Shown: positions 1 through 11,775, counted from the first letter of the stretch. The stretch: 64,000 nucleotides of DNA from Flaveria trinervia (GCA_025506515.1 CM046458.1:42916731-42980730); one strand, 5' to 3'. Translations and numbers: made by a program. Notes: generated by a model not told the origin, from the sequence alone.

Positions 1-1052
1 AAGTCATGAGTTAGAGTATGCAGGATCAGAATGCCACTATGATGAGCATATTGATTTCACCTCAAACAATTCTAATCATGCCTTTGTGAGTGTTGATTGT
101 CATTCTGGTAATAATAGTGACAATCTATGCTTTATCATGGATGATTTGAAGGGCATTGTTGATGATGATTTAGAAGAGATGGATATTTTGAGCCAAACGG
201 CCTTGATCAATATCATATCTTAGAAATTCTACAAGAGAACTGGAAGGAAATTTCCTGGACTCTCTGACAAAACTAAAGTCGGTTTTGACAAAAGCAAGTT
301 GAAGTGTCACAAATGCGACAGGCTTGGACACTTTGCAAGAGAGTGTAGATCAACTGGATCTAACACCTCTGCACCCTTTTTGACTTTTCCAAATAACAAT
401 TCACAATCTAAAGGGCAACATTCTGCTGGTTCTAGTCATTCATCACACCCTCAATCTCCTGCATATTTTGTTCCTCAGGGTCAAATGCCATATCCTTATC
501 CCCGCTATATATGCCACAGTCAAATCAACTTCAAGTTCCTATAGTACCACAACCTCATGCACTACCAGAACCTCAACCATCTCCATCTCAATCACAACCT
601 CATCACAGCTTCTTCACACCTGGAGTCGTTGACTGGAGTAGCTTACCTGATAACTTGTCTGGTCACACTAAGCAATACTATGCTGGTGCTAGTCAGTCAA
701 CATGGTGGTGAACACCCTTTTGGAAATCTTGCTCTGATGGCCCTGGTGTCTACTGAGGGTTCCTGCTCAAATGCATCACCTTCATAGGTAACTCAGGTAT
801 CTTTAGAGGCTAAGCCAAGTTATGTTCTGAATCATGCATAGCTACCTTTGTCTCTATTAGAGAGGCAAATGTAGCATTAATAAATCAAAAACTTGAGTTT
901 GAGAAAACCATTTCCAAAAGAAAAGCTGAGTATGAGTCTGCTCTTAACAGTAAAAGTGATGAGATTTATAAGCTTAAATGCCAATTAAATGATGAAAAGG
1001 CCAAGATAGAGGTTATTCTAGAAGACCATAGGGGTCTCAAAGAAAAACTTGC
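1..1052 (+). pseudogene. gag: A0 gag fragment, left part (first zinc knuckle)
   Basis: Central part of a copia Gag, entered in mid-gene. The CCHC knuckle CHKCDRLGHFAREC (C-x2-C-x4-H-x4-C, RNA binding) is encoded near 305-346. It is followed by a Pro/Gln/Ser-rich stretch with PAYFVPQG and then the start of a coiled-coil-like Glu/Lys segment. TAG stops at 221 and about 785 replace CAG in the sister copies A1 and A2, and a frameshift lies near 505. The gene is cut at 1052 by insertion of A1 and resumes at 26056. Function is lost in this copy. Confidence 0.85.
1048..1052. repeat. Target-site duplication CTTGC (left copy) of A1
   Basis: CTTGC directly precedes the A1 5' LTR and is repeated at 26051-26055 directly after the A1 3' LTR. 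Uninterrupted family A gag has CTTGCAGT(C/G)ACCC at this place, so the 5-bp duplication is real and A1 sits inside A0 gag. Confidence 0.93.
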
Positions 1053-1920
1053 TGTTGGACCAAAAGAACCAATGAGCCAAGATCAGAAAACCTCTAAGTC
1101 CCACATGATATCACAACAAGTGCTGAAGGCTTCATTAGCAGTCGACAAGTGCTGAAGACTTCAACAGCTGAAGATCAAGTACTGAAGACTTCAACAGCGA
1201 CTAAAGTGCTGAAGCTCAACAGCTGAAGAACACAAGTGCTGAAGCTGAAGACCAAAGTACTGAAGGTCAATAGCTAAAGGGTCCACAAGTGCTGAAGATC
1301 AACAACTGATGTACAAAGTCTGAAGACAAAGACTGAAGACATCAGCTGATGACATCTACTGAAGTCATCAGCTGATGAAACGTCTGAAGTTCAAGTCTGA
1401 AGACCAAGTGCTGAAGTTTCAGTAGTTTGTCACAACAGCTGAAGAGTACTTCTTCAGTGGTTGTGTTTATCAGTAGTTTTATGTTTTTACTTTCAGTAGT
1501 TTTGTAAAACGACTGAAGAGCTTGTTCTTTAGTGGTTGTAGTTTCAGTAGTTTCTTATCAGTAGTTTTGTAATAAGTAAACACTTAGCTTCTTGTAAGAA
1601 GATGTCAGCTGTTAGACATCTTCAGTAGTTTTAGTGTTTTAGTAGTTTGTTAAATAACGGTTAGATGTCACTATCAAGTGACATCAGCCTACGTCATTTT
1701 TCCTTATATAAGGAAGAATGACCTAAATTGTAATTTTGCGAAAGCCATGCCAAAGCGTGTGATTGAATGAAATATTCCTTTTGCAGAAACTTTCTCTCTC
1801 TATAACTAATTCTATTCATTGCTATATCTTTGGTATTCTTGCTCGAATTGTGCTAGTTGGTACTCTATTCCGCTGCTGAAATCATTCGAATCGATCAAAC
1901 TAGATGCTGAGATCCTATCA
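1053..1920 (+). repeat. A1 5' LTR
   Basis: 868 bp, starts TGTTGGACCAAAAG and ends GATCCTATCA, directly before the PBS. It nearly matches the A1 3' LTR at 25180-26050, differing by scattered substitutions and small indels, which implies a fairly recent insertion. U3 is filled with CTGAAG / CTTCAG motifs. One hairpin at 1429-1466 pairs CACAACAGCTGAAGA with a downstream TCTTCAGTGGTTGTG. Confidence 0.93.
1664..1713 (+). promoter_or_regulatory. A1 LTR core promoter: GATGTCAC dyad and TATA box
   Basis: A perfect inverted repeat, GATGTCAC at 1664-1671 and GTGACATC at 1678-1685 with a 6-nt spacer, is followed by CTACGTCA (a TGACGT/bZIP-type half site) and the TATA box TTATATAAGG at 1704-1713. The same dyad-then-TATA layout recurs in the A2 and A0 LTRs with changed outer bases that keep pairing. 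This should drive the genomic RNA. The TATA call is good; the identity of a binding protein is inference. Confidence 0.7.
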
Positions 1921-1922
1921 AA

Positions 1923-1940
1923 TGGTATCAGATCAGGTTA
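1923..1940 (+). promoter_or_regulatory. A1 primer-binding site (tRNA-Met) and leader
   Basis: TGGTATCAGATCAGGTTA lies two bases after the LTR end and is complementary to the 3' end of plant tRNA-Met, apart from one G to T change against the usual TGGTATCAGAGC. The following leader to 2129 shows no other feature. Confidence 0.9.
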
Positions 1941-2129
1941 ATCAATGATCGATCTAACAATTGATCAGTGAAACTGCTCATTTGCTCTAAGTTTGATCGA
2001 ACTAGCAAATTCGCACGAATCTGTTATAGAGATTGAAGTTCTGTCGCTTTTGGCTCTTTTAATTGAGGTTCTTCGTGGTTTTGAGCTAAATTTGTTTTGC
2101 TTATCTTGAATTTGACTGAATTTTCGAAA

Positions 2130-4967
2130 ATGACTACACCTCTAATGATCCACATAATACTGGTTCCTCAACCAAGCCTCCGATGCTGGTTAGGAATGAG
2201 TATAACATTTGGCAACGAAGAATGCTTCATCACCTATCTGTCAATAGTTCAGGTTGTTGGACATCCGTGGTACATGGACCACATAAGCCAACGGTGAATC
2301 ATCCAGAAACAAATCAGTTGATTCCGAAGAAGAAGGAACAATACTCTGATGAGGACAAGAAGTTGTTTGAGATTGATGCTAAAGCCAATGGAATTCTGGC
2401 CATGGCACTACCTAATGAAATCTATTCTGGTCTTATGCATTATGAAACTGCTCATGACCTTTGGAATGCACTGAAAGAACAATTTGGTGGCACTGATGAG
2501 GTCTTAGCAAACAACAGGGAAATCCTCGCCCAACAGTATGAGACTTTTGCTCATAGAAAGGGTGAGACTCTGACTCAGCAGTTTGAGCGGTTTTCATGTT
2601 TAATCTCTGAGTTGAAAATGGTTAAACATGAATATACCAAAACCCAAATAAACCACAGATTCCTCAGATCACTGCCTGAGAGATCGGACACATATACAAT
2701 TGTCCTACGCTCCAATGCAAATCTGGATAGTCTATCTCTCACCCAACTTCATGGGAAACTGCTTACATTCGAAAGAGAGATAGAGCAGAAAAGGAAACTG
2801 GCTTCATCTGGTAAGCTCACTGAAGACTTTGTACCAGGCAACACTGCCTTGGTTGGTCATGAGTCAGAATATGCTTCATCTGAATGCTAGTATGATGAGC
2901 ATATTGATTTCTCTTCAAGCACTTCTGATTCTACATTTGTGAGTATTGATAGTCAGTTTACTGGGTGTAATAATGAAAATCTATGTTTCATCATGGATGA
3001 TCTCAAGGGGATTGCTGATGATGACTTAGAAGAGATGGATATTTTGAGCTAAATGGCCTTGATAAATATCAGATCTCAGAAGTTCTACAAAAGAACTGGA
3101 AGAAAGTTCCCAGGACTCTCTGGCAAAACCAAAGTTGGTTTTGACAAGAGTAAGTTGAGGTGTCACAAATGCCACAGGCTTGGACACTTTGCTAGAGAAT
3201 GTAAATCATCTGGATCTAATTCTTCTGCACCCTTTGTGACTTTCCCTGGCAATAGTCAAAAACACAGAGGGCAACATCCTGTCAATTCTGGTCATCATTC
3301 TCAACCACAATCTCCTGCATATTTTGTTCCTCAGGGTCCAATGCCACATCCTTACCCTGTTATTACATGCCACAAACCAGTCAGGTTCAAGCACCCATTG
3401 CTCAACAACCACATGCTCTTCCAAAGCCTCAACCATCTCAATCTCAATCTCATCAACCTCCTCAACCTTAACAACATAGCTTCTTCACCCCTGGAGTTGT
3501 TGACTGGAACAATTTACCAGATGACATGTCTGGTCATTAACAACTGTTCACAGGTGCTGGTCAACATGGTGGTGACAGTCCTTTTGGGAATCTGGCACTT
3601 ATGGCTCTGGAGTCTGCAGATGGATCATCCTCAAATGCCTCTTCATCACAGGTATCACAGGTATCCTCTGAGGCTAAGGCCAAATTATGTTCTGAAACAT
3701 GCATAGCAGCATTTGCCTCTATTAGAGAAGCAAATGTACCTTTAATTAATAAGAACATAGAGCTAGAAAAGATCATTTCCAAAAGAAAAGCTGAGTTTGA
3801 GTCTATGCTTAAAGAGAAAAATGATGAGATTTATAAACTTAAATGCCAAATAACTGATGATAAGGCTAGGGAAGAGGTACTTTTAGAAAAGTATAAAGAC
3901 CTCAAAGAAACCCTTGCAGTCACCCAAGTAGAGTGTGATCGATGGGTACAATCATGCAAAGGTTTTGAAATGCTTCTTAGTAAGCAATCAGCTTCCAATG
4001 TGAAGTTTGGCATTGGTTATAATCATACTGCTCCTCCTATAGATTTTGCTTCAAGAGCGGAAGTGAAATCTGATGGAGAAAGCAATAACCAATCCACCTC
4101 ATCATGTGATTCACTTTCTAATACAGCACCATCAGAAGTTGAAGTTAGTATTATTCCCTCGTTGAACCTATCAGCTGATCTTGATGGTTCAAATACTGAC
4201 ACTCACATGATCAAAGAGTTGATCAACTCAGGAGTTATTTCTGGAAGTCCTGAGAGGACTGGAGAGCAAGATTTAACACCTGAAGTTCAAACTCCAACTA
4301 CTGTCAGCACTGAAGAGAAGAAAACTGTCAGTAGAAAGGGTTTGAAGACTACTAAAGAGGAAGTCAAGAAAGCAAATAGTGCTTCCAAAGTGCTGAAGAA
4401 CAAGTCTTCAGTAGTTTCATTCTCTTTAGTTGATGATCAACATAAGATGAAGAAGAAACCATGTGAAATATGTGGGTTGTTCAATCATCTTACAGATGAT
4501 TGTTGGTACAAAAGAGGATCCAAACTCAAACATAAAGAGGAAATTAAATAGAAAATGGTTAAAATGAAAACTGAGTTTGAAGCCACATTTGTACCAGCAA
4601 CATCAAATCCTGTAACCTTAAGTCCAGAAAGAAATCCAAAAAGGAAGGGGTTAAACAAGTAACAGCTGAGATTGCTCAGAAGAAGAAGGTGCAACATAGG
4701 AACTTATCAAACTCCAATGCTAAGGTGTCTGGAGAGCTGAAAGCTTTATTACAAAATCAGACACAGTTGGTTATGATGGTTCAACATCTATTGAGAAGAG
4801 TTAACCAATTAGATGTTCCTATGTTGAAACCACAAAAAAGGAGGTCCAAGCCAAAGGATTCCTCTTCTTCACCATCTTCTTCCTCTCAGGCTGTTGTTTC
4901 CAAGAAACCTGTAAGGTTACCATCTATTGATGAGAACACGCCCAAAACCAAAAAGGTTTGGGTCTGA
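2130..4967 (+). pseudogene. gag: A1 gag (broken)
   Basis: Capsid/nucleocapsid gene of about 950 codons. The ATG at 2130 matches the start in A2, but an indel just after it shifts the frame; homology resumes from 2183. The N-terminal half is the copia gag/UBN2 fold (LAMALPNEIYSGLM, ETAHDLWNALKEQFGG). A first CCHC knuckle, CHKCHRLGHFAREC, lies near 3160-3200. A long Ser/Glu/Lys-rich, partly coiled-coil region follows, then a second knuckle, CEICGLFNHLTDDC, near 4465-4505, and a basic C-terminus ending KKVWV. Stops at 2888 (CAG to TAG), 3050 and 4549 and frameshifts near 3367 and 4620 break it. Confidence 0.88.
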
Positions 4968-4996
4968 AAATCTAACTAATTTGTTGTGTTTTGCAG
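4968..4996 (+). other. A1 Gag-Pol junction, 3'-splice-site-like
   Basis: The gag frame ends here in stops, then a T-rich run ends TTTTGCAG directly before GGTTCTTCAACA, where pol homology starts. Pol is in a different frame from gag in this copy. The pyrimidine-rich run plus CAG/G has the form of a plant intron acceptor. No donor could be assigned with confidence. Confidence 0.4.
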
Positions 4997-7812
4997 GGTT
5001 CTTCAACATGCCACAGAGGCATCTGGTATGTCGACAGTCGAGGATCCATGCATATGACAGGAAACATATCACTTCTTAATGACTACTCTCAAGGAAGGAA
5101 GGGGTTTATGTCATTTGGCAATGATGCAAAGGGTTACATCATCGGCAAAGGCTTTGTTTCCAATGGGGAAATAAAGTTTGATGATGTTAACCATGTGGAA
5201 AATCTCAAGTACAACCTCTTGAGTGTCAGTCAAATGTGTGACAAAGGCCATGTTGCTCTTTTCACCAGTCAGAACTGTCGGATTCTGTCATCCAAAGTTC
5301 TAAGTTTGATTGATAAGGTGTTGGATGAATACACTCTCTTGAAGGACAACAGGATAGGAAGAGTGTATGCCTTAGATCTTTCCACGAAAATAGATCTCAA
5401 AGGCCATCCTTGCCTATTTTCGAAGGCTTCCCCTCAAGAATCTACTTAATGGCATAGAAGGCTGGGTCATGTTAATCTCAAAAACATAAATCAGCTGATA
5501 AACCATGGTTTAGTAAGGGCATTGCCTATGAAGGAGTTCAAATGTGAAGATATGCTTGTTTAAAAGGAAAACAGCACAAAGCTTCATTTCCCTCCATAGA
5601 AGAACCTAAGTCCACTACCTACTTACAGCTTCTTCACATGGATCTCTTTGGTCCTGTGAGAGTGATGAGTATGGCGAAGAAGAAATACTGTCTGGTAATT
5701 GTGGATGATTACTCCAGATTTGTATGGACTTTCTTCTTGCATTCAAAGGATGAGGCAGCTCAGAAGATTATCAACTTTGTGTTGTATGTTGAGAAGCAGT
5801 ATTCCCTCTCAGTCAAGTGTATTAGAAGTGATAATGGAACAGAATTCAGAAACAATACACTTGATGAGTTTTGCCTCTCAAAGGGAATCAAGAGGCAGTT
5901 TAGCATTCCAAGAGCTCCTGAACAAAATGGAGTAGCGAAGGGAAAGAACAGGACCCTTATTGAAGCTGCAAGGTCCATGTTGGCTGATTCTGGACTGCCA
6001 ATGACTTTTTGGGCTGAAGCTGTCAATACAGCTTGCTATGTACAGAATAGAGTTCTAGTAAATCAGAGGTTGATGAAGACTCCATATGAAGTTCTTCATC
6101 ATTTGGCCCCTCTAATTTCATTCTTCAGAGCTTTTGGGTGTCCTCGTTTCATTCTCAACACACGGGATCAACTCCAAAAATTTGATCCTAAGGTGGATGC
6201 AGGGTACTTTGTTGGTTATTCATCAACTTGCAAAGCATACAGAGTCTTCAACTGTAGAACAAAGATGGTTGAAGAGACTCTACATGTTAAGTTTAATGAA
6301 TCTCCAAAGGACAAGATTCCACAAAGCCCTGTGGAGCTATTTGATTTGGACATACTGCAATATGTTCCTTATGAAACTCCTATTGTTGCTCCTGTCAACA
6401 GTTCACCACCTGGTGGTACTGCTAGTGCTGATGATGATGATGATAGCAGTACTCACCTCTTCAGGTTTAGTGACCAACTGCCTGTGTCCTCTAAACCTGA
6501 TGCTCCTGTAGCTTCGGTAGCTTCAGTAGCTTCATCCACAACAAGTGCTAATGAGATTTCTGCATCTTCAACTTCATTTGAGTTGTCACCATCTACATGG
6601 TTTCAAGAGTCTACATCAACATCTGTTGCTGCTGAAGGTTCTACAAACACTTGCACTGGTCTCATTGCTTATCAAGAGCTGAAGAATCACCCAATGTCTC
6701 AAATCATTGGTGATATCAATGCTGGAGTTTCAACCAGAAGTAAATTGTCCAATTTCTGCTTCTATGCTCTCTTCATCAGTCAGCTAGAGCCAAAGAATTA
6801 TCATGTTGCACTTAGAGACAATGGCTGGGTTGAAGCAATGCAGCTTGAGCTTCTTCAGTTCAAAAGGCAGCAAGTGTGGGAGCTTGTTCCTCTTCCCCCA
6901 GGTAAGTGTGCAATGGGCACTAAATGGGTGTTTAGGAATAAAACAGATGAAAAATGGCTTATTGTTAAGAACAAGGCCAGACTGGTTGTTCAGGGGTTTG
7001 CACAAGAAGAAGGTATTGATTATGATGAAACCTTTGCCCCTGTAGCCAGACTGGAGGCAATTAGATTGTTCTTAGCCTATGCTGCACTCCACACTCTTAA
7101 AGTTTTTCAAATGGATGTTAAAAGTGCATTTTTATATGGTAAAATAAAAGAAAAAGTTTATGTGTGTCAACCACCAGGTTTTGAGGATAATAAACACCCA
7201 GAATGGGTATACAAGCTTGATAAGGCTCTTTATGAGTTGAAACAAGCTCCTAGAGCCTGGTATGAGACATTATCTAACTTTCTTCTGCAAAATAATTTCA
7301 CTAGAGGCTCCATAGATAAAACTTTATTTATTAAGAAGGTGGATCAGCATAAGCTACTTGTTTAAATTTATGTTGATGATATTATATTTTCATCCTCTGA
7401 TCCCCAGTTGTGTGATGATTTTACAAAATTAATGCAAAGGAAGTTTGAAATGAGTGCAATGGGAGAATTACAGTTCTTTCTAGGCTTGCAAATCAACAAA
7501 AAGCTGATGGAATTTTCATTCATCAGTCTAATATACAAAAGATCTTTTAAATAAGTTTGATTTACAAAACTATAAGCCCTGTTCTACTCCCATGTGCAAC
7601 ACCACACAATTGGATGTTGATAAGAAATGTAAAGCTGTTGATGAAACGCTTTATAGATGTATGATTGGGTCCTTGATGTATTTAACAGCTTCTAGACCAG
7701 ATATTATGTTTGCTACATGTGTTTGTGCTAGATTACAGGCTGCACCTAAAGAGTCTCATCTGATTGCAGTCAAGAGGATCTTTAGATATTTGCAAGGTAC
7801 ACAATCTCTAGG
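4997..7812 (+). pseudogene. pol: A1 pol, first part (protease, integrase, reverse transcriptase)
   Basis: Order: aspartic protease (WYVDSRGSMHMTG; the family has DSG plus G, here DSR), GAG-pre-integrase zinc region (damaged by a deletion near 5555), integrase core (LHMDLFGPV, RSDNGTEF, PEQNGVAKGKN), then RVT_2 reverse transcriptase with YVDD at 7369-7380, and RNase H up to the A2 insertion at 7812. The catalytic Glu of the integrase (VERKN in A0 and A2) is Lys here. Stops at 5447 and 7363 are CAA to TAA changes. The gene resumes at 20289. Confidence 0.9.
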
Positions 7813-8640
7813 TGTTGGACCAAAAGAACTAATGAGCCGGATCAGAAAAACCTTTAAGTCCCACAGACGTCACAACAACTACTGAAGACCACAACAGCTG
7901 AAGACAACAGCTGATTACAAAGTCTGAAGACACAAGTGCTGAAGACAAAGTCTGAAGACAAGTGCTGAAGACACAAGTGCTGAAGACAAAGTCTGAAGTC
8001 ACAAGTGCTAAAGACAAAGTCTGAAGACAAGTGCCGAAGACAAAGTCTGAAGACACAAGTGCTGAAGACCAAAGTATCAGACGTTGTCACAACAGCTGAA
8101 GAGGTCTTCTTCAGTAGTTGTGACGGTTTACCTTTCAGTAGTTTTGTTTTATTTTTTCAGTAGTTTGACACAACAGCTGAAGAATACTTCTTCAGTTGTT
8201 GTGATCATCAATAGTTTTATATTTATCAGTAGTTTTGTAAAACGACTGAAGAGCTTGTTCTTCAGTCGTTGTAGTTTCAGTAGTTTCTTCTTTTGTACTT
8301 AACACTCTGATATGTTCTCAGTAGTTGTGAACATTTCAGTAGTTTGTTAAGAGTTAGTTATTTTTGTAATAGATCTGCCAGTTGTCACTTACCCGTGATA
8401 ACAACAGCGATTGCACTCTATATAAGGAGTGTCAACCTAATGAAATAAGGGAATGATTTGATCAGAAATATTCGATATTATTGAAACATTCCTTGTTACA
8501 GAAATATATTCTCTCGTTATAACCGTATTAGTTCTTAATGCATACAAGTATCAAACTCTTGCTAAAATTTGTCTAATTCTTCTTCTTATTCCGCTGCGTT
8601 ACGCTCTAATACATCAAACTTGTGATCACTGATCCTAACA
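7813..8640 (+). repeat. A2 5' LTR
   Basis: 828 bp, TGTTGGACC to GATCCTAACA. It closely matches the A2 3' LTR but only loosely the A1 LTRs. U3 holds about four 26/28-bp tandem units (7920-8060) with the core AGTGCTGAAGACAAAGTCTGAAG. A 17-bp-arm hairpin at 8086-8124 pairs GTCACAAC..CTGAAGA with TCTTCAG..GTTGTGAC around a 5-nt loop. A second hairpin lies near 8227-8253 (TTCAGTAGTTTT against AAAACGACTGAA). Confidence 0.93.
8381..8427 (+). promoter_or_regulatory. A2 LTR core promoter: GTTGTCAC dyad and TATA box
   Basis: GTTGTCAC (8381-8388), six bases, GTGATAAC (8395-8402): a near-perfect inverted repeat at the place of the A1 dyad. CTATATAAGG follows at 8418-8427. Spacing of the half sites equals that in A1 and A0. 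Confidence 0.7.
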
Positions 8641-8642
8641 AA

Positions 8643-8660
8643 TGGTATCAGAGCAGGTTA
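8643..8660 (+). promoter_or_regulatory. A2 primer-binding site (tRNA-Met) and leader
   Basis: TGGTATCAGAGCAGGTTA two bases after the LTR end, complementary to the tRNA-Met 3' end. The leader runs to the gag ATG at 8881 and holds nothing else recognisable. Confidence 0.92.
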
Positions 8661-8880
8661 ATCATTGATCGATCTAATAATTGATCATTAAAACTGCTAT
8701 TCAAGATCCAAGTTTGACTGAATTAGCATTTTTGTGGTTTGCAAGAAACGGTTATAGAGATTGAATTTTCTGTGTTTTTCTGGTCATTCATCCTGAGATT
8801 TTCTCTTGGTTTTCATTGAGTTTGTTGTGGTCTTTATAAAAACATTTAAAAGCTTGAATTAAATTTTATTTGGACTCAAA

Positions 8881-11758
8881 ATGACTACTCCTTCCAATGA
8901 TCCTCACAATACTGGTTCCTCAACCAAGCCTCCAATGCTGGTTAGGAATGAGTATAACATATGGCAACGACGAATGCTCCATCACCTGTCTGTTAACAGC
9001 GCAGGTTGTTGGACATCAGTGGTACATGGTCCACACAAGCCTATGGTGAATAACCCGGAAATAAATCAAATGGTTCCGAAGAGGAGGGAGCAATACTCAG
9101 ATGAGGATAAGAAGTTGTTTGAGATTGATGCAAAAGCCCATGGAATTCTGGCCATGGCACTGCCTAATGAAATCTATTCTGGGCTAATGCATCATGAAAC
9201 TGCCCATGACCTCTGGAATGCCTTGAAAGAACAATTTGGAGGAACAGATGAGGTCTTGGCAAATAATAGAGAAATCCTTGCCCAACAATATGAGACATTC
9301 TCTCATAGGAAGGGTGAGACACTGACTCAATAGTTCGAGCGGTTCTCTTGTTTGATCTCTGAATTATAAATGGTCAAACATGAGTACACCAATAGCCAGA
9401 TGAATAACAGATTTCTCAGATCACTGCCTGAGAGATGGGACACATACACTATTGTCCTACGCTCCAGTGCAAATTTGAACAAACTATCTCTCACCCAACT
9501 CCATGGGAAATTGCTCACATTTGAGAGAGAGATAGAACAGAAATGAAAACTGTCTTCATCTGGAAAGCTTACTGAAGACTTTATACCAGGCAACACTGCC
9601 TTGGTTGGTCATGAGTTAGAATATGCTTCATCTGAATGCCAGTATGATGAGCATATTGACTTCTCTTCAAACACTTCTGATTCTGCATTTGTGAGTGTTG
9701 ATAGTCAGTTTACTGGATGTAATAATGACAATCTATGCTTCATCATGGATGATCTCAAGGGGATTGCTGATGATGACTTAGAAGAGATGGATATTTTGAC
9801 CCAAATGGCCTTGATAAATATCAGATCTCAGAAGTTCTACAAAAGAACTAGAAGAAAGTTCCCAGGACTCTCTGGCAAAACCAAAGTTGGTTTTGACAAG
9901 AGTAAGTTGAAGTGTCACAAATGCCACAGGCTTGGACACTTTGCTAGAGAATGCAAATCATCTGGATCTAATTCCTCTGGACCTTTTGTGACTTTCCCTG
10001 GCAATAGTCAACAACACAGAGGGCAACATCCTGTCAATTCTAGTCATCATTCTCAACCACAAACTCCTGCATATTTTGTTCCTCAGGGTCAAATGCCATA
10101 TCCTTACCCTTGTTATTACATGCCACAGTCAAATCAAGTTCATGTTCCTATAGTACCACAACCTCATGCACTACCAGAACCTCAACCATCTCAATCTCAT
10201 CAACCTCCTCAACCTCAACAACACAGCTTCTTCATCCCTGGAGGTGTTGACTGGAGCAGTTTACAGGATGACATGTCTGGTCATGAACAACTGTTCACAG
10301 GTGCTAGTCAACATGGTGGTGACAGTCCTTTTGGGAATCTGGCTCTCATGGCCCTGGAGTCTACTGAGGGTTCCTGCTCAAATGCATCATCTTCACAGGT
10401 AAGTCAGGTATGTTCAGAGGATAAAGCCAAGTTATGTTCTGAATCATGCATTGCTGCCTTTGTCTCAATTAGAGAGGCAAATGTAGCATTAATAAATCAA
10501 AAACTTGAGCTTGAGAAAACCATTTCCAAAAGAAAAGCTGAGTTTGAGTCTACTCTTAATTGTAAAAACGATGAGATTATAAGCTTAAATGCCAACTAAA
10601 TAATGAAAAGGCTAAGCTAGAGGTTATTCTGGATGACCAGAGAAGTCTAAAAGAAACCTTTGCAGTCACCCAGGTAGAGTGTGATCGATGGGTACAATCA
10701 TGCAAAGGTTTTGAAATGCTTCTTAGTAAGCAATCTGCTTCCAATGTGAAGTTTGGTATTGGTTACAATCACACTGCTCCTCCTACAGATTTTGCTTCAA
10801 GAGCAGAAGTGAAATCTGATGGAGAAAGCAATAACCAATCCACCTCATCATGTGATTCACCTTTTGATAGAGCATCATCAAAAGTTGAAGTCAGCACTAA
10901 GCCCTCTCAGAACCCATAAGCTGATATTGATGGTTCTACTGCTGACAGTCACATGATAAAAGAGATGATCAACTCAGGAGTTATTTCTGAAAGTCCTGAA
11001 AGGACTAGAGAGCAAGATTTAACACCTGAAGTTCAAACTCCAACTAATGACAGCACTGAAGAGAAGAAAACTGTCAGTCGAAAGAGTTTGAAGACTACTA
11101 AAGAGAAAGTCAAGAAAGAAAATAATGCTTCTAAAGTAACAGTAAAGAAAGCAAATAATGCTTCTAAAGTACTTAAGAACAAGCTTTAGTAGTTTCATCC
11201 TCTTTAGTTGATGATCATCATAAGATGAAGAAGAAACCATGTGAAGTATGTGGTTTGTTCAATCATCTTACAGATGATTGTTGGTACAAAAGGGGATCCA
11301 AACTCAAACATAAAGAAGAAATTCAAGAGAAAATGGCTAAAATGAAAACTGAGTTTGGAGCCACATTTGTACCAGCAACATCAAATCCTGTAACCCTCAA
11401 GTCCAAACAGAAATCCAAAAAGGAAGGGGTTAAACAGGTAACAGCTGAGATTGCTCAAAAGAAGAAGGTGCAACATAGGAACTTATCAAACTCCAATGCC
11501 AACGTGTCTGAAGAGCTGAAAGCCTTATCCCAAAATCAGACACAACTGGTTATGATGGTTCAACATCTATTGGGAAGAGTTAACCAATTAGATGTTCCTA
11601 TGTTGAAACCACAGAAAAGGAGGTCCAAGCCAAAGGATTCCTTTTCTTCACCAGCTTCTTCCTCTCAGGTTGTTGTTTCCAACAAACATGTTAGTTTACC
11701 ATCTGTTGATGAGAACAAGCCCAAGACCAAAAAGGTTTGGGTCTCAAAATCTAACTAA
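8881..11758 (+). pseudogene. gag: A2 gag (broken)
   Basis: About 960 codons from ATG 8881, chosen because MTTPSNDPHNTGSSTKPPML begins here without competitors. Contains the UBN2-type Gag domain, a first CCHC knuckle CHKCHRLGHFAREC (about 9915-9955), a Pro/Gln-rich linker, a coiled-coil-like stretch (KLELEKTISKRKAEFEST), and a second knuckle CEVCGLFNHLTDDC (about 11245-11285). It ends KKVWVSKSN. Stops at 9331 (CAG to TAG), about 9366 and about 9544; frameshifts near 10575 and 11185. The sequence TPEVQTPT near 11030 resembles an LC8-type ligand, which would fit sirevirus Gags but is unproven. Confidence 0.9.
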
Positions 11759-11775
11759 TTTGTTGTATCTTGCAG
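11756..11775 (+). other. A2 Gag-Pol junction, 3'-splice-site-like
   Basis: Gag stop TAA at 11756-11758, then a T-rich run ending CTTGCAG directly before GGTTCTTCAACA. Pol is in the -1 frame relative to gag, unlike A0 where both share a frame. The conserved part is the acceptor-like CAG/GG, not the reading phase. Confidence 0.4.

Noticed and set aside
1921..1945. tRNA-Met gene fragment at TGGTATCAGA
   Set aside because: It occurs only directly inside LTRs; it is the primer-binding site complement, not a tRNA gene. No cloverleaf found.
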